A stretch of DNA of 19,592 nt from Dehalococcoidia bacterium (GTDB lineage: Bacteria > Chloroflexota > Dehalococcoidia > GIF9 > AB-539-J10): positions 1 through 19,592 of the forward strand of contig SOJB01000102.1 in assembly GCA_004376695.1 (NCBI GenBank), read 5' to 3'. The position numbers and the translations under genes were made by a program. Under the pieces are notes generated by a model that did no database searches, was not told where the DNA came from, and saw only the letters and a program-made list of their open reading frames with translations. Below, piece after piece: positions 12,627 to 19,592 of the stretch (position 1 is the stretch's first letter; each line of letters starts with the position of its first letter).

Positions 12627-14765
12627 ATGGAAGTCAATGCGCTCATAGAACAGGTCAGCACTTACTTGCCCGATGACGAAGTAGCTGTGGTCAAGGCAGC
12701 CTATGAATTCGCTTCTCGGGCTCACGAAGGACAGGTGCGCAAGACAGGGGAGCCGTATTTAGAACATCCCTTGAATACAGCCATGTCGTTGGTTGACTTC
12801 CACCTTGATGCTGACGCCATAGCTGCTGCCTTACTGCATGATGTTCCCGAGGATTGTGGCGTGCCGTTGGAAGAAATCGAAGCCAGATTTGGGTCACAAG
12901 TAGCAAAACTGGTAGACGGAGTCACGAAACTGAACAAGCTCTCACGTCGCTCTCGAACGGAAGACACAAAGTCGACAGTCCAGGCCGAAAGCTTACGCAA
13001 AATGCTCCTGGCTACCGCTGAAGACCTGCGAGTGGTTATTATCAAACTGTCAGACAGGTTGCATAACATGCGCACACTGGGGGCTTTACCCCGGGAGAAA
13101 CGGCGTGCCATTGCCCAAGAGACCCTGGAGATATATGCTCCGCTAGCGCACCGTTTAGGTGTGGCACAGGTCAAATGGCAACTAGAGGATCTAGCCTTTC
13201 GCTACCTGGAGCCGCGCTCATACCATCGAATTGCCCGCTTAGTAGCAGGGAAGAGAGTCGAGAGGGAAGCCTTCATAGACGAGGTCAGTCAGAAACTGTG
13301 CCAGGAATTGGATAAAGCAGGCGTCAAGGCTAAGGTTTCCGGCCGGCCAAAACATATCTACAGCATATATAGAAAGATGGGCAAGTATGATGCGCTGGGC
13401 AAGGAATTCAGTGATATCCATGACCTTTCCGCCTTACGTGTGTTAGTGGACTCAGTTTCAGATTGTTACAGGGCACTGGGGGCAGTGCACAATTGTTGGC
13501 GTCCTGTGCCCGAGGAGTTCGACGATTTCATCGCCAACCCCAAGAGCAATGGCTATCGGGCCTTGCATACTACGGTGATGTGCCAGGGCACGACACCGTT
13601 GGAAATACAAATCCGAACCCATGACATGCATCGCATCAGCGAATATGGAGTGGCTGCTCACTGGCTCTACAAAGAGGGGAAGGCAGGCAAGCATTCTGTA
13701 GAGGAGACGGCTTGGCTGAGGCAGTTGGGTGATTGGAGGGAAGAACTCGAAAGCGATGATTTCCTGGAGTCTATTAAGACGGACGTCCTTGTGGAGCGAG
13801 TATTCGTCTATACCCCCAAAGGCGAGATAAAAGAGTTGCCGAGAGGTGCCACTCCTCTCGATTTCGCTTTCCGGGTTCATACGGACCTGGGCTACAGATG
13901 TATTGGTGCAAAGGTGAATGGAAGGCTCGAACCATTGGATTATGTTCTTAAGAACGGCGATGTGGTGGAGATTATGGCCAGCAAGGGAGATAGAGGCCCC
14001 AGCCTGGACTGGCTTAACCCTGAGGCTGGCTATGTTAAGACGTCTCATGCACGAAGCAAGGTGCGTCAATGGTTCAGAAAGCAAGAACGAGGTCAGTGTG
14101 TTGAAGCCGGCAGGCAGATTTGGGATAAGGAACTTAAGAAGCTATTCGCCGGCTCGGTTAGTGTTGAGGAAGTAGCGCGTCTACTTGACTATGTCGACGC
14201 AGATGACCTTCTTGCTGCGCTGGGCAGCGCTAGCGTCACTGCTTCTCAGATAGCCCTCAAACTTAGTGGGGACCTGGAGCCGGTGGGAGAGGGGGTTACA
14301 GTTCAGCCTCCGCGGAAGGTTCGCCCGGTGAGTATCAACGTATTGGGTGTCGGTGACTTGCTTACTCGTTTGGCTAATTGCTGTCATCCTCTGCCTGGGG
14401 ATAAGATTGTTGGCTATATTACTCACGGCCGGGGCATTACCGTACACCGGGGAGATTGCCTCAATATTATCAACGAAGACGACAAGGAAAGATTGATCAA
14501 GGTGGAATGGGGTGAAGTGGCACAGGTTTATCCTGTGATGATTCAGGTTGATGCCTGGGACAGAGTTGGCCTTGTCAGGGATATTAGTGCTATCATAGCC
14601 GAGGAAAGGGTGAATGTTACCGAGTTAAGCTCCGTCAGTCACCTCGATGATAGCGTCTCATTGCATATCACGTTGGAGGTGAAAAACGGCGTCCAGTTGA
14701 GTAAAATAATGTCTAGGCTCTATACCATCTGGAACGTAGTAAGCGTGATGAGAAAGGGGGAATAA
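12627..14765 (+). CDS. rel: Bifunctional (p)ppGpp synthetase/hydrolase, RelA/SpoT homologue
   Basis: This protein makes and degrades the alarmone (p)ppGpp. From ATG 12627 (MEVNALIEQV) it has 712 residues, the normal long-RSH length. Domains in order: HD hydrolase (about 20-180) with intact LEHP His47, LLHDVPED His71/Asp72 and SDRLHNMRTL Asp143; synthetase (about 225-345) with GRPKHIYSIYRKM and NPKSNGYRALHTTV; TGS (about 389-450, VFVYTPKGEIKELPRGATPL); a helical and CC/zinc-finger-like region with NCCHPLPGDKIVGY (Cys585/586); C-terminal ACT (about 636-710). An intact HD site argues for hydrolase activity too. The frame extends upstream to 12453, but that part reads through palindromic non-coding DNA and lacks family similarity; ATG 12618 is the other option. 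rpsT follows without a gap. Confidence 0.95.
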   Translation: MEVNALIEQVSTYLPDDEVAVVKAAYEFASRAHEGQVRKTGEPYLEHPLNTAMSLVDFHLDADAIAAALLHDVPEDCGVPLEEIEARFGSQVAKLVDGVTKLNKLSRRSRTEDTKSTVQAESLRKMLLATAEDLRVVIIKLSDRLHNMRTLGALPREKRRAIAQETLEIYAPLAHRLGVAQVKWQLEDLAFRYLEPRSYHRIARLVAGKRVEREAFIDEVSQKLCQELDKAGVKAKVSGRPKHIYSIYRKMGKYDALGKEFSDIHDLSALRVLVDSVSDCYRALGAVHNCWRPVPEEFDDFIANPKSNGYRALHTTVMCQGTTPLEIQIRTHDMHRISEYGVAAHWLYKEGKAGKHSVEETAWLRQLGDWREELESDDFLESIKTDVLVERVFVYTPKGEIKELPRGATPLDFAFRVHTDLGYRCIGAKVNGRLEPLDYVLKNGDVVEIMASKGDRGPSLDWLNPEAGYVKTSHARSKVRQWFRKQERGQCVEAGRQIWDKELKKLFAGSVSVEEVARLLDYVDADDLLAALGSASVTASQIALKLSGDLEPVGEGVTVQPPRKVRPVSINVLGVGDLLTRLANCCHPLPGDKIVGYITHGRGITVHRGDCLNIINEDDKERLIKVEWGEVAQVYPVMIQVDAWDRVGLVRDISAIIAEERVNVTELSSVSHLDDSVSLHITLEVKNGVQLSKIMSRLYTIWNVVSVMRKGE

Positions 14766-15038
14766 GTGTCAAATATCAAGTCGGGTAACAAGGCAGCCAG
14801 GGCGGCAGAGAGAAAGCGGCTTCGGAACCGCTTAGTGCGCCGTAGTCTTAAGACCTACCTGACTAAGGCGAAAGTCGCAGCTGATGCCGGGGAAGAATCG
14901 GCACATCAGAAGACGATGACGGCCATAAGCAGTGTAGATAAGGCGGTGAGCAAAGGAATCATTCACAGGAACAAAGGCGCCAGGCTTAAGTCCTTCTTGA
15001 TGAGCATCTTAGCTAAGGAACACAGAGCGAATAACTGA
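14766..15038 (+). CDS. rpsT: 30S ribosomal protein S20
   Basis: S20 binds 16S rRNA early in 30S assembly. The 90-residue, highly basic helical protein carries the family patterns NIKSGNKAARAAERKRLRNR near the start, AISSVDKAVSKGIIHRNKGA in the middle and RLKSFL near the end. Its GTG start immediately follows the rel TAA stop (TAAGTG), and GGGGG about 5 bases upstream, inside the last codons of rel, serves as Shine-Dalgarno. This is strong evidence for co-transcription and probably coupled translation with rel. Confidence 0.95.
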   Translation: MSNIKSGNKAARAAERKRLRNRLVRRSLKTYLTKAKVAADAGEESAHQKTMTAISSVDKAVSKGIIHRNKGARLKSFLMSILAKEHRANN

Positions 15039-15045
15039 TACATAG

Positions 15046-15150
15046 ATGGCTACGAAGCCGCTTTCAACAAGGCAGAAACGAATTATCGGCGTTATCACCG
15101 GCTTTCTGCGTGAGAGAAGTATGGTTCTTCACTTCCGATTTATAGTTTAG
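15046..15150 (+). pseudogene. 34-codon ORF resembling the LexA N-terminal helix
   Basis: ATG 15046 opens a 34-residue frame beginning MATKPLSTRQKRIIGVITGF and continuing LRERSM. This matches the start of LexA-type repressors (pattern LSxRQxxIL-x-x-I-x-x-F-x-x-E), but the following PPS-x-REI DNA-recognition part is absent; after SM it reads VLHFRFIV and stops. It has no Shine-Dalgarno. It is either a truncated remnant or a chance resemblance. A GCAGAAA/TTTCTGC inverted repeat (15072-15109) lies within it and could instead be the 3' end structure of rpsT. Confidence 0.3.
15141..15146 (+). promoter_or_regulatory. Candidate -10 box of the aldolase-like gene
   Basis: TATAGT (five of six matches) lies 8 bases before ATG 15155, and no Shine-Dalgarno is visible. 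This again predicts a transcript starting at or within two bases of the ATG. I could not find a good -35 at the usual distance. Confidence 0.3.
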
Positions 15151-15154
15151 TGCG

Positions 15155-15715
15155 ATGCTATCCCAATTCCAAGCGGTAGGGCAGGCTCTCTTCACTCAAG
15201 GGCTCGTCTTTTCCCAGGGAGGCAACCTGAGCATCAAGCTTGGGGAGCATCTCGTTATTACCCATCGAGGTAGCACTCTGGGCTTCATTCAGGAAGGGGA
15301 CTTGGTGGAGACCGGCGTAAGCAAGAACAATCGGGCTACCCCCCTGGCTTCAAAGGAACTGGAGATCCACCGCTGTATCTATAAGAACACTTCGGCATCG
15401 GCAGTGGTCCATGCACATCCTCCTTACGCCGTTGCCTTATCATTCACGGAAGAGGAGATCGTGCCCTGCGATCTAGAGGGGCAGATCTTGTTGTCCAGGG
15501 TACCCGTCCTAAGCACGGACGCGATGGCAAAGCTCGAAGACCTTGCGGGGGAGATAGCCAGGCTACTGAACGAGTACAGGGTCGTTCTGGTGCGGGGTCA
15601 CGGGAGCTTTGCCGTCAGTCAGTTATTGGAGGAGGCCTATTACTACACGTCTGCCCTGGAGCAGAGCTGCCGCCTCCTTTACCTGCTGAAGACTCTCAAG
15701 GTAGTCCCGGGGTGA
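15155..15715 (+). CDS. Class II aldolase/adducin-family protein
   Basis: The 186-residue protein belongs to the zinc-dependent class II aldolase family (L-fuculose-phosphate aldolase, ribulose-5-phosphate epimerase, MtnB dehydratase). Visible active-site features: SQGGNLSIK (20-28, normally SGGN-x-S; the first Gly is Gln), ITHRGSTLG phosphate-binding loop (35-43), catalytic Glu68 in ASKELEIH, zinc ligands His86 and His88 in VVHAHPPYA, and His149 in VRGHGSFAV. It is slightly shorter than FucA (about 215). The substrate cannot be assigned, and neighbours (rpsT, ilvE) give no pathway. It converges on ilvE with only 19 bases between stops. Confidence 0.88.
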   Translation: MLSQFQAVGQALFTQGLVFSQGGNLSIKLGEHLVITHRGSTLGFIQEGDLVETGVSKNNRATPLASKELEIHRCIYKNTSASAVVHAHPPYAVALSFTEEEIVPCDLEGQILLSRVPVLSTDAMAKLEDLAGEIARLLNEYRVVLVRGHGSFAVSQLLEEAYYYTSALEQSCRLLYLLKTLKVVPG

Positions 15716-15729
15716 CCGTCACTTAGGAA

Positions 15730-15759
15730 TTCGCCTATAACCCTGCTGATTCAGGCGAA
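15730..15759. terminator. Hairpin spanning the ilvE stop codon
   Basis: TTCGCCT (15730-15736) pairs perfectly with AGGCGAA (15753-15759) across a 16-base loop. It covers the last codons and stop of ilvE and lies 14 bases after the aldolase stop. In this 19-base convergent gap it may end both transcripts, but no T-tract follows on either strand. Confidence 0.35.
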
Positions 15760-16667
15760 AACAGGTAATACCAGTCGGAGTACTCAGGGGTTTTCCCCAG
15801 CATCACTTGTGCGAAGAGTTTCTGTAGTGCGGCGGTTATCTCGCCAATCTTGCCCGTCCCCACCGGGCGACGGTCAATTTCCAATATGGGGGCTATGTCG
15901 GATGCTGTCCCGGTGAAGAAGCACTCTTCAGCCACATAGAGTTCGCTTCTGTCAACCGGCCTTTCAATCGTATCGATGCCTAACTCGTTCTTGGCCAGTT
16001 TCATGACCGTGTCCCTAGTAATGCCCATGAGGATGTTGTCGTATGAGGGAGGTGTTAACAGTCTCCCCCCCAGCACAAGGAAGATATTCTGGCCGCTGCC
16101 TTCGGAGACATGCCCGCCCTGAGTCAACAGTATTGCTTCGTCAAAGCCGTTCTCAAGGGCCTCGGTCTTGGCCAGGGCGCTGTTTACATAAAGGCCACAG
16201 ATCTTGCCCCGAGGCGGAATCATGTTATCATCCACGCGATGCCACGATGAGACGCAGCAGCGAACACCCTTCTCTGTATCAAGGTAAGTAGGAAATGTTG
16301 CCACGACAATGAAGAAGTCATCGTCCAGATTGTGCAGACGGATGGCCAGGTTCTCGGAGCTCTTGTAGGCTAGAGGGCGGATATACACGTCTTCCCGGTA
16401 GCCGCTTCTTGCCAGAAGCTCCGACGTCAACTGGCAAAGCTCATCAACTGAGTAGGGAAGATTCATCTTCAGGATACGACAGGACTCAAGCATGCGTTTA
16501 TAGTGGTCCCGGACTCTAAAAAGGCAGAACTGTCCCCGATCGCTATCCCAGTTGCCGCGAATCCCGTCGAAGCAAGCGGTGCCGTAGTGGAGAGCTTGCG
16601 TCAGGATGCCGAGCTTCGCCTCGGATAACGGCATAAACTGCTTATGGAAAAAGGCATAAGGCGGCAT
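15735..16667 (-). CDS. ilvE: Branched-chain amino acid aminotransferase
   Basis: IlvE is a PLP enzyme of fold type IV performing the last step of Ile, Val and Leu synthesis. Features: FDGIRGNW and FRVRDHYKRMLESCRIL near the N-terminus, VYIRPLAYKSS, the PLP lysine in PPRGKICGLYVNSALAK (Lys155 from this start), the cofactor Glu in GGHVSEGSGQNIFLV (Glu189), and ILMGITRDTV. The residue after the CG of the lysine loop is Leu where many homologues have Asn (GNY). ATG 16667 (MPPYAFFHKQF) gives 310 residues and has AGAGGG 7 bases upstream; the frame extends to 16703, but those codons fall in the leader. D-amino-acid transaminase or aminodeoxychorismate lyase are related folds but fit less well. Confidence 0.93.
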   Translation of the reverse strand: MPPYAFFHKQFMPLSEAKLGILTQALHYGTACFDGIRGNWDSDRGQFCLFRVRDHYKRMLESCRILKMNLPYSVDELCQLTSELLARSGYREDVYIRPLAYKSSENLAIRLHNLDDDFFIVVATFPTYLDTEKGVRCCVSSWHRVDDNMIPPRGKICGLYVNSALAKTEALENGFDEAILLTQGGHVSEGSGQNIFLVLGGRLLTPPSYDNILMGITRDTVMKLAKNELGIDTIERPVDRSELYVAEECFFTGTASDIAPILEIDRRPVGTGKIGEITAALQKLFAQVMLGKTPEYSDWYYLFSPESAGL

Positions 16668-16708
16668 CTTGCTTCCCTCTCTTCTTATTGCAGGCGAATT
16701 CAATCACA

Positions 16709-16737
16709 ATTATACTGTAGGCTTAACCTCAAAACAA
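16709..16737 (-). promoter_or_regulatory. Promoter of ilvE
   Basis: On the minus strand, TATAAT (16709-16714, perfect) lies exactly 17 bases from TTGTTT (16732-16737). Transcription would begin near 16702, giving a leader of about 35 bases that contains the Shine-Dalgarno of ilvE. This is a conventional leadered start, unlike udg, rel and apgM. Confidence 0.65.
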
Positions 16738-16994
16738 GGTTCTGCCTTTGGGTCTGTCATCAGCACCAGACCAACGGACGTGAACCTACAATCCTGGAAC
16801 ACCGGCTGACCCGAGTGCAAAGGGATAACCGCTGGCTTGTTTGCCGTCGTGTACAGTAGCTGTGCCAGGCAACGTTGCCAGATTTGCTGTCTGCTGTTCC
16901 TCTCGCCCGACGTCCAAGGAGTGTACCACGAGCTGGTCGACTTCATGGCCAACCAACTGGTTTTCACAGGTTTGCTCGGAACAACCTGTCCCGT
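16738..16994. other. Gap between purQ and ilvE, no gene recognised
   Basis: About 257 bases lie upstream of the ilvE promoter. Frames of 71-85 codons exist on both strands but show no family pattern, no Shine-Dalgarno and mutual overlap, so I do not call them. The purQ 3' hairpin is the only structured element noticed. Confidence 0.5.
16966..16989 (-). terminator. Hairpin just downstream of purQ
   Basis: ACAGGTT (16966-16972) pairs perfectly with AACCTGT (16983-16989) over a 10-base loop, starting 5 bases after the purQ stop on the minus strand. It is followed by GAAAACC and not by a U-tract, so it is a 3' hairpin candidate more than a proven terminator. Confidence 0.4.
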
Positions 16995-17765
16995 TCAGAT
17001 GGTCTTTGCCCATTCAACGGCGTTCACGAAGATCTGCAAGCCATCCCCACAATTCCGCGGGGTCTCTCTGCCCCACCTCGGGTGCTGTGTCCAGCGGACA
17101 AAACGCTCAGGATGCGGCATCAGCGCGAAGATACGTCCGGAGGCATCACATATGCCAGCTATGTTGCCGAGTGAACCGTTCGGGTTATGAGGATACCCGG
17201 CCGAAATCCCTCCTTTTTCATCAGCGTAGTACAGAACTGCATTCAAGCTCTCCGGTACACCGGTTGCAGCAAACACCTTACCCTCTCCGTGGGCAACGGG
17301 AAGGTACATATTGCCTATGCCCCTCGTGAAAACACAAGGAGTTGTTTCGTTAATGCGCAGATGAACCCAACGGCATTCGAACCTTCCCGAATCGTTGGTG
17401 GCAAGCGTCAACGATCCGGGATTTGCATCCCCGCATCCCGGCAGGATGCCGGCTTTCAGCAGAACCTGAAAACCGTTGCAGATCCCCAGGATGAGCTTTC
17501 CATCATCAACAAATCTGCGAATGTCCTCATCGAGCTTCAGCCTCAGTTCATTGGCCAATATCTTCCCGGCTGAAATATCATCGCCATAGGTGAAGCCCCC
17601 GGGTATCACCATTATCTGGAATGAGGGAAGCAGTTTCTCTTCGAGCACGAGTTCACTAATCTGCGCGGATTCCACTACTGAGCCAGCCAGTTCAAAGGCA
17701 AACGCGGTTTCCGCGTCACAGTTGGTCCCAGGGGCGTGTAGTATTAGCGTCCTCACCTTAGCCAT
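16995..17765 (-). CDS. purQ: Phosphoribosylformylglycinamidine synthase, glutaminase subunit
   Basis: PurQ supplies ammonia from glutamine to PurL in the fourth step of purine synthesis (FGAR to FGAM). The 256-residue class I amidotransferase has APGTNCDAETAFAF at the N-terminus, the oxyanion region VIPGGFTYGDDISAGKI, the nucleophile Cys96 in LGICNGFQVL, PVAHGEGKV, and the catalytic His218/Glu220 in FALMPHPERF. ATG 17765 begins 12 bases after the purL stop, with a TAGGA motif about 11 bases upstream, so purL and purQ are one operon. It is a stand-alone PurQ, unlike the fused E. coli PurL. purS is not seen; it may lie outside or be fused to PurL's N-terminus. Confidence 0.96.
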   Translation of the reverse strand: MAKVRTLILHAPGTNCDAETAFAFELAGSVVESAQISELVLEEKLLPSFQIMVIPGGFTYGDDISAGKILANELRLKLDEDIRRFVDDGKLILGICNGFQVLLKAGILPGCGDANPGSLTLATNDSGRFECRWVHLRINETTPCVFTRGIGNMYLPVAHGEGKVFAATGVPESLNAVLYYADEKGGISAGYPHNPNGSLGNIAGICDASGRIFALMPHPERFVRWTQHPRWGRETPRNCGDGLQIFVNAVEWAKTI

Positions 17766-17777
17766 TAATCGAATATC

Positions 17778-19592
17778 CTACCAGCGGAGCGGCTTCTGCC
17801 ACGCTTCCTTTAGTTCGGCAAGCGATGCCCAAAGAACCCTCTTACCTGAAATGCCATACACATCCAAACTTTGTTCGTTTGTGACCCGCCCGATGGCAGC
17901 GAAATCGACTCCGGTCATCATATTCTCAAACTCGGTCTTGTGTTCTGGAGCCACCTCTACCAAGAAACGCGTATTGGATTCAGAGAAAAGTGCAAAATCG
18001 TCTCGACTTATCGGTTCACCCAGCGGGACCTCCCTTAGACAGATTTCCACTCCGAGCCCCCCGGCAAATGCCATCTCAGCAGCGGCCACCGCAATGCCAC
18101 CCTCGCTGCAATCATGACAGGCCTTGACCAGGCCGTCCTCCACTGCTACGCTAAGAGCATCCATGAGCTGCTTCCCTCTCCCCGGATTCACCTTGGGCAC
18201 ATTGTTTCCTATGTAGCCATGAATGCTGTAGTAGTGCGAACCACCTAACTCATTCCAGGTAGTGCCAACGATGTAAATGAGATCGCCCTCTTGCTTGCAG
18301 TCCATGGAAATCGCCCTGTTCACGTTTGATATCACTGACACCGCGGATATCAGAAGTGTAGGCGGAATACAAATGCTATCGTTTTCAGTCTCATATTCAT
18401 TGTAAAGGCTATCCTTGCCGGAGATAAACGGAGTCTCGTATCTAACTGCCATATCGTAGCACGCCTGCGCTGCTCTCACTAAGCCACCCAGTCTGTCCGG
18501 CTTTTCTGGGTTGCCCCAACAGAAGTTATCGAGCAGGGCTACCTTTCGAAGATTACCGCCGACGGCAACAATCTGCCTCAACGACTCATCTATGGCAGAA
18601 GCGGCCATCCAGTAGGGATCGATATCCCCGTATTTGGGATTGATGCCGTTAGATATGATGATACCCATGTCAGAATCGAGCACAGGTCTGATCATGGCAG
18701 CGTCGCTGGGACCGTCATTGCCGGTTCCTACGAGAGGTTTGAGAACACTACCGCCCTGTACCTCATGATCATATTGGCGTATCACCCATTCCTTGGAGCA
18801 AACATTCCACGACCCGAGAATCTGCAGCAAGTCTTTCCGCAGGTCAGAAGGTTGAGAAAAGTCTGGCTCCGAGAACCGCGGCGCTTCCCAAACTGCCTCG
18901 CGCTCAATCTGCGGCAGACCGCCGTGAAGGAATTCCATATCAAGGTCGCCAACCGGATTCCCGTCATAGAAGAGCTGAAGACGCCGGTCGCCAGTGAATT
19001 CACCAATGACCGTAGCTTCCACATCTCGGCTCCGGAAAAGGGCAGTCAACTGCTCAATGCTGCCTTGTGGAACGGCGAGCACCATTCGCTCCTGGGATTC
19101 GGACAGCCATATCTCTCTATATGAGAGTCCTGAATACTTCAAAGGGACTCGCTCCAAATAGACGCGTGCCCCTGTCTTTGCCGCCATCTCTCCCACTGCT
19201 GATGAAAGGCCTCCCCCACCACAATCAGTGATCCGCCGATACAGTCCTAAGTCTCGTGCCTTCATAAGAACATCAATCACCTTCTTCTCCATGATGGGAT
19301 TCCCTATTTGAACTGAACTGGCAGAAACACTCTCAGATTCTCTGGTAAGGTCAGCGGAGGCAAAGGTGACGCCATGAATTCCGTCACGCCCGGTTCTACC
19401 GCCCACGAGTACGACCAAATCCCCCGGTTCCTGCTGGCGTATCTGACTCATGCCTGTCGGTATCAGTCCCACTGTTCCGCAGAAGACCAGCGGGTTTCCT
19501 ACATATCGTTCATCAAAGAGTACGGCCCCATTAAGTGTCGGAATGCCGAGGCGGTTTGCATAGTCGGCCACTCCGGCACGAACGCCTCTGAA
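17778..19592 (-). CDS. purL: Phosphoribosylformylglycinamidine synthase, synthetase subunit (5' end outside window)
   Basis: This is the C-terminal 604 residues of PurL, which uses ATP and PurQ-derived ammonia to make FGAM. The frame is open to the window edge (reads FRGVRAG before the internal GTG at 19571, which is not a start). Motifs: ADYANRLGIPTLNGAV, VGGRTGRDGIHGVTFAS, TDCGGGGLSSAVGEMAAKTG, then in the second half VAVGGNLRKVALLDNFCWGN, FISGKDSLYNE and DCSEGGIAVAAAEMAFAGG. Both AIRS-like halves are represented. Because this 604-residue portion already lacks the early domains, the full protein is probably long (about 750-950 residues). It is transcribed with purQ. Confidence 0.95.
   Translation of the reverse strand, partial: FRGVRAGVADYANRLGIPTLNGAVLFDERYVGNPLVFCGTVGLIPTGMSQIRQQEPGDLVVLVGGRTGRDGIHGVTFASADLTRESESVSASSVQIGNPIMEKKVIDVLMKARDLGLYRRITDCGGGGLSSAVGEMAAKTGARVYLERVPLKYSGLSYREIWLSESQERMVLAVPQGSIEQLTALFRSRDVEATVIGEFTGDRRLQLFYDGNPVGDLDMEFLHGGLPQIEREAVWEAPRFSEPDFSQPSDLRKDLLQILGSWNVCSKEWVIRQYDHEVQGGSVLKPLVGTGNDGPSDAAMIRPVLDSDMGIIISNGINPKYGDIDPYWMAASAIDESLRQIVAVGGNLRKVALLDNFCWGNPEKPDRLGGLVRAAQACYDMAVRYETPFISGKDSLYNEYETENDSICIPPTLLISAVSVISNVNRAISMDCKQEGDLIYIVGTTWNELGGSHYYSIHGYIGNNVPKVNPGRGKQLMDALSVAVEDGLVKACHDCSEGGIAVAAAEMAFAGGLGVEICLREVPLGEPISRDDFALFSESNTRFLVEVAPEHKTEFENMMTGVDFAAIGRVTNEQSLDVYGISGKRVLWASLAELKEAWQKPLRW

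Noticed and set aside
16760..16800. Minus-strand GGTTCACGTCC resembling a tRNA T-arm
   Set aside because: The conserved A58 is absent and no acceptor, D or anticodon arms fit around it.
16786..17013. 75- and 85-codon minus-strand frames between purQ and ilvE, and a 162-codon plus-strand frame
   Set aside because: No family pattern, no Shine-Dalgarno, overlap with purQ in other frames, and mutual overlap.

Overview
The window is a gene-dense stretch of bacterial housekeeping chromosome. The gene set (GatCA amidotransferase, archaeal-type phosphoglycerate mutase, RNase J, FtsK, a 4Fe-4S uracil-DNA glycosylase, a PAC2-family protein, a bifunctional RelA/SpoT homologue, PurQ plus a separate PurL) and the wording of several proteins suggest Chloroflexota, probably Dehalococcoidia-like. 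That assignment rests on recalled family resemblance and was not searched. No phage, insertion sequence, CRISPR array, tRNA or rRNA gene is visible.

Layout: (1) 1-2350, minus strand: a strong -10 box drives gatC, then a long gap with a possible 23-codon ORF, gatA, and a 45-residue basic/one-TM microprotein ending at a hairpin. (2) 2564-3588, plus strand: a possible small ORF overlapping a Gate-domain (nucleoside-recognition) membrane protein. (3) 3825-3983, minus: a 52-residue DUF3096-like membrane protein with a near-perfect Shine-Dalgarno. (4) 4055-5346, plus: an intrinsic terminator, a promoter and apgM, ending at a perfect 12-bp hairpin that faces ftsK. (5) 9993-5523, minus: promoter, uracil-DNA glycosylase, RNase J and FtsK as one operon. 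(6) 12153-10026, minus: TldE/PmbA-like protein and PAC2 protein, one base apart. (7) 12154-12617: a non-coding region full of inverted repeats. (8) 12591-15715, plus: promoter, rel, rpsT, a 34-codon ORF resembling the LexA N-terminus, and a class II aldolase-like protein. (9) 16737-15735, minus: promoter and ilvE. (10) 19592-16995, minus: purL (5' end outside the window) and purQ.

The genes cover translation fidelity (GatCA, S20), the stringent response (Rel), RNA decay (RNase J), DNA repair and segregation (UDG, FtsK), glycolysis (ApgM), branched-chain amino acids (IlvE) and purine synthesis (PurQ/PurL). I see no obvious new defence or mobile system. The most notable feature is how transcription starts appear to be arranged. 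At UDG, rel and apgM (and less clearly gatC and the aldolase) a recognisable -10 box lies only about 5-12 bases before the best start codon, with no Shine-Dalgarno, which predicts leaderless or nearly leaderless mRNAs. ilvE and the DUF3096 gene instead have normal leaders with Shine-Dalgarno sequences. Other leads are several unannotated microproteins and a cluster of palindromes upstream of rel.
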